Positions 23,480-31,531 of a stretch of DNA of 32,936 bases are shown here, piece after piece. Source of the DNA: Clostridia bacterium. Its GTDB lineage: Bacteria; Bacillota; Clostridia; TANB77; CAG-508. Below the pieces are notes generated by a model. That model made no database searches. It was given only the letters and a program-made list of their open reading frames with translations, and was not told the origin of the DNA. Made by a program: the position numbers and the translations under genes. The DNA lies in NCBI GenBank assembly GCA_022790685.1, contig JAAVXQ010000115.1:1-32936 (forward strand), in the 5' to 3' direction. Position 1 is the stretch's first letter. Each line of letters starts with the position of its first letter.

Positions 23480-23857
23480 ATGATAAAAAATAGTAATGGT
23501 ATAACATTAGTTGCAGTTATTGTAACAATAATAGTAATGTTAATATTAGTGTCAGTCACAATAAGCATTACTACGAATGATAATATAATAAGTAAAACTA
23601 ATGATGCAAAATTTAAAACAGAAGTTTCAAAAATTTTAGAACAATGGAACATGGACAAGGCCAAATTAGAGATGAAAGATGTATCTTACAAGGATATGAA
23701 TTATGATTTAAAAGATGCATTAAAAAATTATAAAGTTACTGATGAGTTTGATAAAAAATTAAAAATAAATAAAGGTGAAATGGTATATTTAAGAGATAAT
23801 TGCTCAAAACAAGAAAAAGATATTTTTGAAAGTATGCAAATATATTCATTATATTAA
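23480..23857 (+). CDS. Type IV pilin-like protein
   Basis: 125 residues. The N-terminus KNSNG-ITLVAVIVTIIVMLILVSVTI is the prepilin cleavage and hydrophobic helix pattern (cut after Gly7). The glutamate normally at position 5 of the mature pilin is replaced by Ala, as often seen in clostridial minor pilin-like proteins. The C-terminal globular part (about 100 residues, Lys/Asp-rich, one Cys) is short. No other pilus gene (peptidase, ATPase) is near, so it may be an orphan pseudopilin. ATG follows AAGGAG. A bidirectional terminator follows, shared with the convergent carboxypeptidase gene. Confidence 0.75.
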   Translation: MIKNSNGITLVAVIVTIIVMLILVSVTISITTNDNIISKTNDAKFKTEVSKILEQWNMDKAKLEMKDVSYKDMNYDLKDALKNYKVTDEFDKKLKINKGEMVYLRDNCSKQEKDIFESMQIYSLY

Positions 23858-23858
23858 T

Positions 23859-23906
23859 AAAAAATAAAGGCATTTAAAATTTATATTTAAAGTGCCTTTA
23901 TTTTTT
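23859..23906. terminator. Bidirectional terminator between convergent genes
   Basis: AAAAAATAAAGGCA / TGCCTTTATTTTTT stem with a TTTAAA/TTTAAA inner stem; A run on one side and T run on the other, so it serves both the pilin-like gene and the D,D-carboxypeptidase gene. Confidence 0.85.
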
Positions 23907-23925
23907 AGTTAAATTAAAATTATCA

Positions 23926-25137
23926 TTATTTCCTAAATAGATTAAACCAATTATTTAAATTGTGTGAAAACATGTTAATTATTCCAACTTTTTCTATATC
24001 TTTTTCTGCAACTAAATTTACAGAAGATAGTAGATTTCCATTATCAGAATAATAATTAATGGTTCCTAAAACGTCACCTTTTTTAATTGGTGCAGACACA
24101 TTATCATTTAATACTAAATCTTGTTTTATATTAGAATTTTCATTTTTCTTTACAAGAGCACCACTGTTATTTTCAAACACAAGATTTACAGAAGATTCTG
24201 TACCTTTAGATATAGGTATAGCTTCAAAAGAATCATTTTTTTTGCAAAATGTTTCAAATTTATAAGTGCTAAAACCATAATCTAGTAATAGCTTAGCTTC
24301 AGAAAATCTTATTTTACTTGTAGGAGCTCTTAAAACTACAGCGATAAGTGATAAGTCATCTCTTGTAGCACTTGCAGACAAATTGTAAAGTGCTAAACTA
24401 GTAGAACCTGTTTTTAGTCCAGTAGCACCTTCATATGTTCTAATTAATTTATTTGTATTTACAAGTTCTGATTTATTGTCACGAAGAGAATCCATCCATA
24501 TAGTTGTAAATTTGGTTATATCTGGATGATTAACCAAAAGTTCACGTGACATTAGTGATATATCATAACTAGAAGTAACATGACCATCTTCGTCTATTCC
24601 GTGGCAATTTTTGAAAGTAGTATCTTTCATACCTAGAGCTTTTGCCTTTTCATTCATTTTATTTACAAACAATTCTTCACTTCCAGCTATACGTTCACTC
24701 ATAGCAACAGCACAGTCATTTGCAGATACTACACAAATAGCCTTTAGCATTTCTTCAACTGTAAGTTCTTCTCTAGTATCTAGCCATATTTGAGAACCAC
24801 CCATTTTGCTAGCTTTTTCACTACAAGAGACTTTATCTTGCATAGAAAGTTCTCCATTGTCTATTGCTTCCATAATAAGTAAAACTGTCATAATTTTAGT
24901 TACACTTGCAGGTCTTAGAATTTCATGAGAATTTTTTTCATATAAAACTGTTCCTGTAGTTTGCTCAATTAAAATTGCACTTTCTGACTCTATATTTAAA
25001 AAGTTATTTGCACTTTCTGCATTAACTTCAGTGGTGCCATCTTGATCCTTCCAAATTGGAATCTGAAAATATCCATATGTACCTAAATTAAAGCAAAAAA
25101 ATAAAATTAAAAATATTATACTTACTTTTTTTATCAT
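23926..25137 (-). CDS. D-alanyl-D-alanine carboxypeptidase (PBP5/DacF family)
   Basis: Removes the terminal D-Ala of peptidoglycan stem peptides, limiting cross-linking; acts outside the cell. 403 residues. The signal peptide is IKKVSIIFLILFFCFNLGT. Penicillin-binding motifs: SVTK with nucleophile Ser78 and Lys81, SAN (138-140) and KTGS (242-245). Residues about 290-375 form the all-beta C-terminal domain of the PBP5 family, and the final NMFSHNLNNWFNLF may be the amphipathic membrane anchor. Some spore formers have several copies (DacF, DacB); which one this is cannot be said. The ATG at 25137 follows GGAGAA. It is convergent with the pilin-like gene and divergent from the GtrII-like gene. 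Confidence 0.92.
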   Translation of the reverse strand: MIKKVSIIFLILFFCFNLGTYGYFQIPIWKDQDGTTEVNAESANNFLNIESESAILIEQTTGTVLYEKNSHEILRPASVTKIMTVLLIMEAIDNGELSMQDKVSCSEKASKMGGSQIWLDTREELTVEEMLKAICVVSANDCAVAMSERIAGSEELFVNKMNEKAKALGMKDTTFKNCHGIDEDGHVTSSYDISLMSRELLVNHPDITKFTTIWMDSLRDNKSELVNTNKLIRTYEGATGLKTGSTSLALYNLSASATRDDLSLIAVVLRAPTSKIRFSEAKLLLDYGFSTYKFETFCKKNDSFEAIPISKGTESSVNLVFENNSGALVKKNENSNIKQDLVLNDNVSAPIKKGDVLGTINYYSDNGNLLSSVNLVAEKDIEKVGIINMFSHNLNNWFNLFRK

Positions 25138-25288
25138 ATCTTTTCTCCAATCTTTACATTTCTTTTTAAAATATATGAAAGTAAATAGAAAATATAACAG
25201 ATAAAATAAAAAAGTAATTACTCATAAATAGTTTATTTTTCTTAAATAATGTGATAAAATCATTCCATAAAAATTTGGGGGAAAATAT

Positions 25289-26954
25289 ATGAAGAAAGTA
25301 GATTTAAGATACATATTAGGACCAGAAGAAGTGTTAGAAAAAGTAAAACAGTATTTTAATAAAGAAAGAAGATTTATTTTTATTTTTACATTTATTTTGG
25401 GAATATTAACACACTTTTTATTATTATCTAAAACCATTCTTAGTCAAGATGGATTATGGCATATTTTTCATTATACATCAGGAACATATGAAGCAACTTT
25501 AGGAAGATGGGGAATAGACTTTTTTGATTCACTTAGAAATGATATAGCACTTCCTTTTATAACTACATTAATTTCAATAATAATCATGGGATTTATAAAT
25601 ATTTTAATAATTGAAATTCTTGAAATAAAAAGTAAAGTTTCTAAAATAATATCAGCAATAACTGTAGTAGTTTCTCCAAGCTTATGCATGACGCTACTTT
25701 ATGCTTATACAGCTGATGTGTATTATTATGCTTGCTTTTTATCTGTTTTTACAGTATATGCATTTTATAGAATAAGAAATAAGAAATTAGGAACTATTTT
25801 AGGAATAATTTCTTTTATAATAACTCTATCTACATATCAAAGTTATATGGGTATAACTGTAGGACTTATTTTAATGATATCTATTAAAACTCTTCTTACA
25901 GAAAAAAAATCTACTATTAAAGTTATTAACGATATAGTCATTAAAGCAATAATACTTATAATATCAGCTATTTTATATTTTTTTATAACAATTGCTTTAT
26001 TAAAAATACTAAAATTGGATTTAGCACCATATGGTGGAGCAAATACAATATCTTTAAGTACAATATTTAAATCTATTATTGTATCAATAAAAAAAGCCTA
26101 TATTGGTTTTATAAAATATTTCTTTGCTGATGGAGTTGTTTTAAATAGAGCTTGGAAAAGAGATAAATTATTTTTAATATTTTTCGCTATAACAGCTATA
26201 GAAGCTATATTACTATTTATTAAAAATTTGATAGGAAATAAAGAGAAGAAAGAAGTTTTTATTAGATTTATTTTTTCTGGAGTTTTAGTACTTTGCTTAC
26301 CAATAGCACTAAATTTAGTTATTATAATAGCATCAGGAAACGAAATTTATTATTTGACTTCAACTCAAATGTTACTTATGATACCTTTTTCATTAATGCT
26401 TTTTGAATTAGTTCAAAAAGATGTCATAACTAATATTTTAAATTGGGGAGCAGTAGTAGTTTCTTTTATGATAATAACAACATATTTTATTTCTATATCT
26501 GTTACATATCAAACAGCTGAAATGGCATATGAACAAGCAAAAGCTATTTCTATTAGAGTATTAAATAGGATAGAAGAATGTCCTGGCTATAGAGCAGAAA
26601 TGCCAAAATTATTTGCTGGAATAGTAGATGATAATAACTTTCCAAAAGTTTTAGATATATATAATTATGCGATAACTAATAGTTTGAGAGGAACAATTTT
26701 TCACGGAACTTATTGGGGACAAGGTGCTACTTGGAATAGTTTTATGAATACTTTTCTACGGTACTAATATAAATTTTTGTGAAGATTATCAATATTATAC
26801 AATTATAAATTCAGAAGAGTTTAAGCAAATGGGAATCTTTCCTGCTGAAAATTCAGTAAAAATAATTAATAATGTTATGGTAGTGAAATTTTGCGAAAGC
26901 CCATCAGTGCCACCAATGTCGAGTAACTTAATAGAGCATGGTATATTTTACTAA
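25289..26954 (+). CDS. GtrII-like membrane glucosyltransferase, +1 shift at CGG 26759
   Basis: 554 residues after skipping C26759. After a cytoplasmic start (residues 1-32) about ten transmembrane segments follow. The GtrII-type pattern is visible: SQDGLWHIFHYTSGTYEATLGRWG near residue 50 with an Asp in the first loop, TADVYYYACF near 140 and STYQSYMGI near 185. The family transfers glucose from undecaprenyl phosphate to surface polysaccharide. Frame zero ends at codon 492 (NTFLRY) because of CGG TAC TAA; skipping the C gives GTNINFCEDYQYYTIINSEE and 64 more codons, with PAENSVKIINNVMVVKF, a natural hydrophilic C-terminus. It is a single gene with ribosome site GGGGG. Family assignment is good but not certain. 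Confidence 0.7.
26759..26761 (+). other. CGG recoding site 7 (GtrII-like gene)
   Basis: Context ACT TTT CTA C|GGT ACT AAT. Codon 491 is CGG; frame zero is CGG TAC TAA. Skipping the C gives GGT and a 64-codon C-terminal extension. Here homology cannot confirm the shift by eye as strongly as in the acc genes. The upstream codon is CTA. Confidence 0.65.
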
Positions 26955-26975
26955 TATAAATATCTATTTTTAATC

Positions 26976-27003
26976 TTGTAATAAAAAATTTTTTTGATAT
27001 AAT
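26976..27003 (+). promoter_or_regulatory. Promoter for the phosphofructokinase gene
   Basis: TTGTAA (26976-26981), 16-nt spacer and TATAAT (26998-27003). Confidence 0.65.
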
Positions 27004-27047
27004 ATAAAATGAAATATGAATAATAATAATTTGGGAGGATATGAAAA

Positions 27048-28190
27048 ATGAGTGTAAAAAAGGTTGCAATACTTACAAATGGTGGAGATGCTCCAGGATT
27101 AAATGCAGTAATAAGAGCAATTACAAAAACGGCTAGAACAAATGGGGTAGAATGTTATGGATTTATAGAAGGGTATAAAGGGTTATTAGAGAATAACTAC
27201 GTAAAACTTGACTTAGATTCTAACGCATCAGGATTACTTCATAGAGGAGGAACAATAATAGGAACTTCAAATAGTACAAATGTATTTAATTTTAAAGTTG
27301 TTAATGAAGATGGAAGCGTGGAATATAAAGATTTATCAGATGTTTGCGTACAAAATATAAAAAATGCAGGTTTTGATTGTATATTTACATTAGGAGGAGA
27401 TGGAACACAAAAATCAAGTAGAGATTTTTCTTTAAAAGGTGTTAATTGTATAGGTGTACCAAAGACTATTGATAATGATGTAGCACATACAGATATGACA
27501 TTTGGTTATAATACAGCTGTTTCAGTAGCTACTGAAGCTATTGATAGATTACATACAACAGCAGAATCACATCATAGAGTTATGGTATTAGAGGTTATGG
27601 GAAGATATGCTGGATGGATAGCTTTAGAGTCTGCAATAGCAGGAGGTGCAGATGTAGCACTTATACCAGAAATACCATATGATATTCATAAAGTAGTAGA
27701 AAAAATAAATGATAGAAAATCAAGAGGAAAAGAATTTACAATAGTTGTAACTTCAGAAGGTGCTAAACCTAGAGATGGCGAAATAGTTGTCAAAAAGACT
27801 TTGGATGATGGAAAAGGATTAGATAATATTAGACTTGGTGGTATTGGAGAAAAAATAGCAAATGATATAGAAGAATTAACAGGAATGGTTACTAGAAATA
27901 CTGTACTTGGATATGTTCAAAGAGGAGGAACTCCTTCTGCATTCGACAGAGTACTTTCTACTAAGTATGGAACAAAAGCGATGGAACTTGCAATGGAAGG
28001 AATATTTAATGTTCTTGTTAATTATAAAGATGGAAAAATGGGGTATGTTTCTTTAGAAGATGTAGTTGGAAATAATAAAGTGGTTGGAGCTGCTTCAGGA
28101 AACACTAAAGAATCTAATATAAGAACAATTAAAATGGATGATGATTTAATTAGAGTTGCAAAAGATTTAGGAATTTGCTTAGGAGACTAA
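27048..28190 (+). CDS. pfkA: 6-phosphofructokinase
   Basis: Phosphorylates fructose 6-phosphate in glycolysis. 380 residues, longer than the 320 of the Bacillus enzyme. Motifs: TNGGDAPGLNAVIR (10-23), RGGTIIGTSN, GGDGTQKS, PKTIDNDV with the catalytic TIDND aspartates, HHRVMVLEVMGRYAGW and LGYVQRGGTPSAFDR. The combination GGDG (glycine where pyrophosphate enzymes have Asp) with PKTIDND (lysine where classical ATP enzymes have Gly) is typical of the mixed group III enzymes, in which the Gly points to ATP as donor. The start at 27048 follows GGGAGG with 9-nt spacing; an earlier ATG at 27041 is out of frame. Confidence 0.93.
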   Translation: MSVKKVAILTNGGDAPGLNAVIRAITKTARTNGVECYGFIEGYKGLLENNYVKLDLDSNASGLLHRGGTIIGTSNSTNVFNFKVVNEDGSVEYKDLSDVCVQNIKNAGFDCIFTLGGDGTQKSSRDFSLKGVNCIGVPKTIDNDVAHTDMTFGYNTAVSVATEAIDRLHTTAESHHRVMVLEVMGRYAGWIALESAIAGGADVALIPEIPYDIHKVVEKINDRKSRGKEFTIVVTSEGAKPRDGEIVVKKTLDDGKGLDNIRLGGIGEKIANDIEELTGMVTRNTVLGYVQRGGTPSAFDRVLSTKYGTKAMELAMEGIFNVLVNYKDGKMGYVSLEDVVGNNKVVGAASGNTKESNIRTIKMDDDLIRVAKDLGICLGD

Positions 28191-28211
28191 AGATTATATT
28201 TAAAGATTAAG

Positions 28212-28251
28212 AAGAGACTTTTATAATAGAGTATTAAGAAAAGTCTCTTTT
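28212..28251 (+). terminator. Terminator of pfkA
   Basis: 11-bp stem AAGAGACTTTT / AAAAGTCTCTT with a 16-nt loop and T run, 25 nt before the next start codon. Confidence 0.85.
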
Positions 28252-28276
28252 AATAAATTAAGCAAGGAGAGCTAAT

Positions 28277-31200
28277 ATGAAAATAAAGCAGTTCGTAAGA
28301 AACAACTTAATATTAATTATAATGTTTATAATGATATTTAATTTTACTAAAGTATACGCAGAGGAAAGTAATGAGAGCTATAACGAATTTTTAAATAGTA
28401 GATATACAGATGAATACATAGAATATTTAAAACTTTCAGATGAAGAAAAGGAAAAAATAGATGCGATTCCTAGAAAATATAAAATGTCATTTGAAGAATA
28501 TTACAATAATAAAAGGAAAAACGATACCTTTAATAGTGAAAAAATAAATACAGAGATTCCATCATATTTTAACTTAAGAGATAAGATAAATATTAAAGTA
28601 GAAAGTCAGGGACTTTATGGTTTATGTTGGAGTTTTACAACTTCAACAGCATTAGAAACTAATTTAGCTCTAAATGGACAAGATTTTGACTTTTCTGAAA
28701 TGCATGTTAATTATTTAACTTCAAGGCAATTTTATGAATATTACAATGAAACACCTGATTCATATTTTTACAGAAATTTACATGGTGGAGGAAATATATA
28801 TCAATATGCAAGATATATGAGTTTAGGCAAAGGACCAGTGCATGAAAAACTAGTACCATATGTTGAATATAATGAAAGTCAATATGACTTATTAAAATTC
28901 CAAAAACCACTTGTAAAGTCCTTTAATTTAGTAGAATTTCCATATATAAGTCAATATGATAAATATAATCATTTATATTCTGATGAAGAAATGAAGGAGT
29001 TTAGAAAAGAAGTAAAAACTCATATAATGAATTATGGTGGAATATATGCCTCTAATGTATCTTCTGCAATTAAATATAATTCAAGCATAGATAAGCATGT
29101 ATGTAATGCAAAATCACTTGGTATGGTTCCAGACCATGCTATCACTATAGTAGGATGGGATGATAATTTTTCAAAAAATAATTTTCCAGAAGATATTAGA
29201 CCACAAAATAATGGAGCTTATATAGCTGTTAACTCATGGGGAGACTGGTGGGGAGATAATGGATATTTTTATATTTCTTATGAAGACTTATTTGTTGATG
29301 CATATTTAGCAGGTTTTGATGAAGTAACAATAGTAGATAATCCAGATTTTGAATTAGATACAACAGATATAAAATTTGCATCTAAAAACACATATGAGAA
29401 AATGAAAATAGCTTTAAAAGATTATATTGTTAGAACAGATGATAATAATAACACAGTCACACTATATACTATGACTGTAAATATGTTTAATGAATTAACT
29501 GTAGAAGGAATAGATGATTTCTCAGGCTTTGAAGGTTTTTATAATTTAAAATATTTAGATTTAAAAAATTGTAAGGTATCTAATTTCAATAATATCAGCA
29601 ATTTAGTATCTATAAGTTTTACAGGATGTGAATTAAAAGAATGTAATCTAGCAGGTAGTACAGCTTTAGAAAGTATTTATTTCCAAAATACACAAGTGAA
29701 TGCAGATACATTAAATCAAATATTAGATTCTTTAAATAGTAATATGAAATCTATTTATATAGTAGAAGACTATGGAAATCTTTTACTAAATAGAGATTTA
29801 GATTTTACAAGATTTAAAAAACTTGAAGAATTATCTGTAAATGTTCCTATACGCAACAAAGGATATGTAAATGTAAAAATAAATAATTTAAAAGAACTTA
29901 AAAAGCTAACCTTAATGAATATTGATTTAGAAGAAAATTCATTAACTTCTGAAATGAACAAATTATCTAATTTAATTTTAACTAATTCTAAACTAAATGA
30001 TTTGAAATTTATGAATAATACATTTGAAAATCTTCAAGAAATAAAATTAATAAATAATAATTTATATGATATTACAAATTTAGAATATATTAAAAATAAA
30101 GCTAAACTTCAATTGCTTATAATAAATAATCCTATTAATGAATTAACTTATTTGTCTAATAATATGCAAAAATTTGCATCATATTGGATAAGTGGGATAC
30201 ATTATAAAGTAAATATTTCAGATATTACATACTTAGGTGAAGATGCTTATATAGAAGTACCAAAAATAGTTGAAGATTTCAAAAAAATATATTCTTCAGA
30301 AATGAATAATAAAGTAAATTATAGTGTGCGTACAAATGGATGTAGCGCAAATGGATCTACTATAACCTTAGATACCTATAATTTAGGAAAAGGAAAAACT
30401 GCAAAATATTCACTATTAGATAGCGGAACAGAAGTTTTTTCAGTAGATATAACTTATAATACATATGATAGAGATTATATAGCAGAAGATTATGCTAAAA
30501 TTCAGTATAAGACACATGTTCAAAATGTAGGCTGGCAAAACTATGTATCTTTAGGAAATTTGGCAGGAACAAGAGGACAAAGTTTAAGACTTGAAGGAAT
30601 AAAAATAAAACTTGATACAAATATAGAAGGAAATATAGAATATAGTACACATATACAAAATATAGGTTGGCAAGACTTTGTAAAAAATGATGAACTTTCT
30701 GGAACAAACGGAAGAAGTTTAAGGTTAGAAGCAATCAAAATAAGACTAACTGGTGAACTTTCAAATAGATATGATATTTATTACAGAGTACATGCACAAA
30801 ATGTAGGTTGGTTAGATTGGGCAAAAAATGGTGAGGAATCTGGAACAGAAGGATATGGATTTAGACTAGAAGGAATTCAAATAATGTTAGTAGAAAAAGG
30901 AAGTTTTGCACCAGGAAAAACCATCAGACCGTTTAAATCAAATCCACCGACTATTGAATATACAACACATGTACAAAATATAGGTTGGCAAGAACCCTAT
31001 AAGAAGAATGGACAAATGGCTGGAACAAGTGGCCAAAGCCTAAGACTAGAGGGTATTAAAATAAGAATTCCATCACAAAGTGGAAATGGAGATATAGAGT
31101 ATAGTACACACATACAAAATATAGGTTGGCAAAATTTTGTAAGAAATGATGAACTTTCTGGAACAAGTGGCCAAAGCCTAAGATTAGAAGGAATAAAAAT

Positions 31201-31408
31201 AAGACTTACAGGTGAATTGGCGCAAAAATATGATGTATATTATAGAGTACATGCTCAAAATGCAGGATGGTTAGGTTGGGCAAGAAATGGTGAATTTTCT
31301 GGAACTTCTGGATATGGATTTAGATTAGAGGGAATTGAAATAAAATTAGGAGAAAAAGATGCAAGTTTTTATTTAGAAGATACAAAACCTAGTTTTATGA
31401 TTAAGTAG
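28277..31408 (+). CDS. Secreted papain-family protease with LRR and six ChW repeats
   Basis: 1043 residues. A signal peptide (residues 1-28, KIKQFVRNNLILIIMFIMIF, cut near VYA-EE) is followed by a propeptide-like part to about 94 and a C1A cysteine protease domain, about 95-345: Gln111 and Cys117 in SQGLYGLCWSF, His287 in VPDHAITIVGW, Asn319 in AVNSWGDWWG. Residues about 370-640 form an irregular leucine-rich repeat region. Then six ChW (clostridial hydrophobic, conserved W) repeats run from about 740 to 1030, with HVQNVGWQ, HIQNIGWQ and HAQNVGWL forms arranged as two similar triads. ChW repeats occur on clostridial extracellular enzymes and probably bind the cell surface or glycans. The protein is likely a surface or secreted protease; the target is unknown. 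No sortase motif at the C-terminus. Confidence 0.9.
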   Translation: MKIKQFVRNNLILIIMFIMIFNFTKVYAEESNESYNEFLNSRYTDEYIEYLKLSDEEKEKIDAIPRKYKMSFEEYYNNKRKNDTFNSEKINTEIPSYFNLRDKINIKVESQGLYGLCWSFTTSTALETNLALNGQDFDFSEMHVNYLTSRQFYEYYNETPDSYFYRNLHGGGNIYQYARYMSLGKGPVHEKLVPYVEYNESQYDLLKFQKPLVKSFNLVEFPYISQYDKYNHLYSDEEMKEFRKEVKTHIMNYGGIYASNVSSAIKYNSSIDKHVCNAKSLGMVPDHAITIVGWDDNFSKNNFPEDIRPQNNGAYIAVNSWGDWWGDNGYFYISYEDLFVDAYLAGFDEVTIVDNPDFELDTTDIKFASKNTYEKMKIALKDYIVRTDDNNNTVTLYTMTVNMFNELTVEGIDDFSGFEGFYNLKYLDLKNCKVSNFNNISNLVSISFTGCELKECNLAGSTALESIYFQNTQVNADTLNQILDSLNSNMKSIYIVEDYGNLLLNRDLDFTRFKKLEELSVNVPIRNKGYVNVKINNLKELKKLTLMNIDLEENSLTSEMNKLSNLILTNSKLNDLKFMNNTFENLQEIKLINNNLYDITNLEYIKNKAKLQLLIINNPINELTYLSNNMQKFASYWISGIHYKVNISDITYLGEDAYIEVPKIVEDFKKIYSSEMNNKVNYSVRTNGCSANGSTITLDTYNLGKGKTAKYSLLDSGTEVFSVDITYNTYDRDYIAEDYAKIQYKTHVQNVGWQNYVSLGNLAGTRGQSLRLEGIKIKLDTNIEGNIEYSTHIQNIGWQDFVKNDELSGTNGRSLRLEAIKIRLTGELSNRYDIYYRVHAQNVGWLDWAKNGEESGTEGYGFRLEGIQIMLVEKGSFAPGKTIRPFKSNPPTIEYTTHVQNIGWQEPYKKNGQMAGTSGQSLRLEGIKIRIPSQSGNGDIEYSTHIQNIGWQNFVRNDELSGTSGQSLRLEGIKIRLTGELAQKYDVYYRVHAQNAGWLGWARNGEFSGTSGYGFRLEGIEIKLGEKDASFYLEDTKPSFMIK
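30495..31360 (+). repeat. Tandem ChW-coding repeat block (two triads)
   Basis: Six repeats of about 45 codons coding H-x-QNxGW...SGT-x-G-x-x-x-RLEGI. Repeats 2 and 5, and 3 and 6, are more similar to each other than to the others, which suggests duplication of a three-repeat unit. A proline-containing linker near residues 885-893 separates the triads. Confidence 0.8.
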
Positions 31409-31421
31409 ATAATAGTTTATT

Positions 31422-31471
31422 AAAAAATGTAAGTATTTTATTGATATTAAAAAAGTACTTGCATTTTTTTT
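31422..31471 (+). terminator. Terminator of the protease gene
   Basis: 14-nt arms AAAAAATGTAAGTA / TACTTGCATTTTTT with one G-U pair, 20-nt loop, T run of eight. Its descending arm contains the -35 of the trigger factor promoter. Confidence 0.85.
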
Positions 31472-31486
31472 ATGGTGTGATATAAT
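31459..31486 (+). promoter_or_regulatory. Promoter of the trigger factor gene
   Basis: TTGCAT (31459-31464), 16-nt spacer, TATAAT (31481-31486) with TGTGA before it; overlaps the terminator of the preceding gene. Confidence 0.6.
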
Positions 31487-31531
31487 ATAAAAGCTATTTT
31501 GTTAGCGATTTGAATTATTGGAGGAAATAAA

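Noticed and set aside
9061..26761. The broken genes as pseudogenes
   Set aside because: Six genes including accC and accD show a single identical type of break (an extra C before GGN) and no premature stops, deletions or other shifts. Decay would give varied lesions.
9061..26761. Classical P-site slippage as in prfB
   Set aside because: The upstream codons are CCT, ATT, GTA, GTA, CCT, CTC and CTA; re-pairing one base forward is poor for all, no ribosome-site-like stimulator is at a fixed distance, and frame-zero stops are not at a fixed position.
30495..31360. CRISPR or DNA-level tandem array
   Set aside because: The repeats are protein-coding ChW modules in a single frame, without spacers of constant size.
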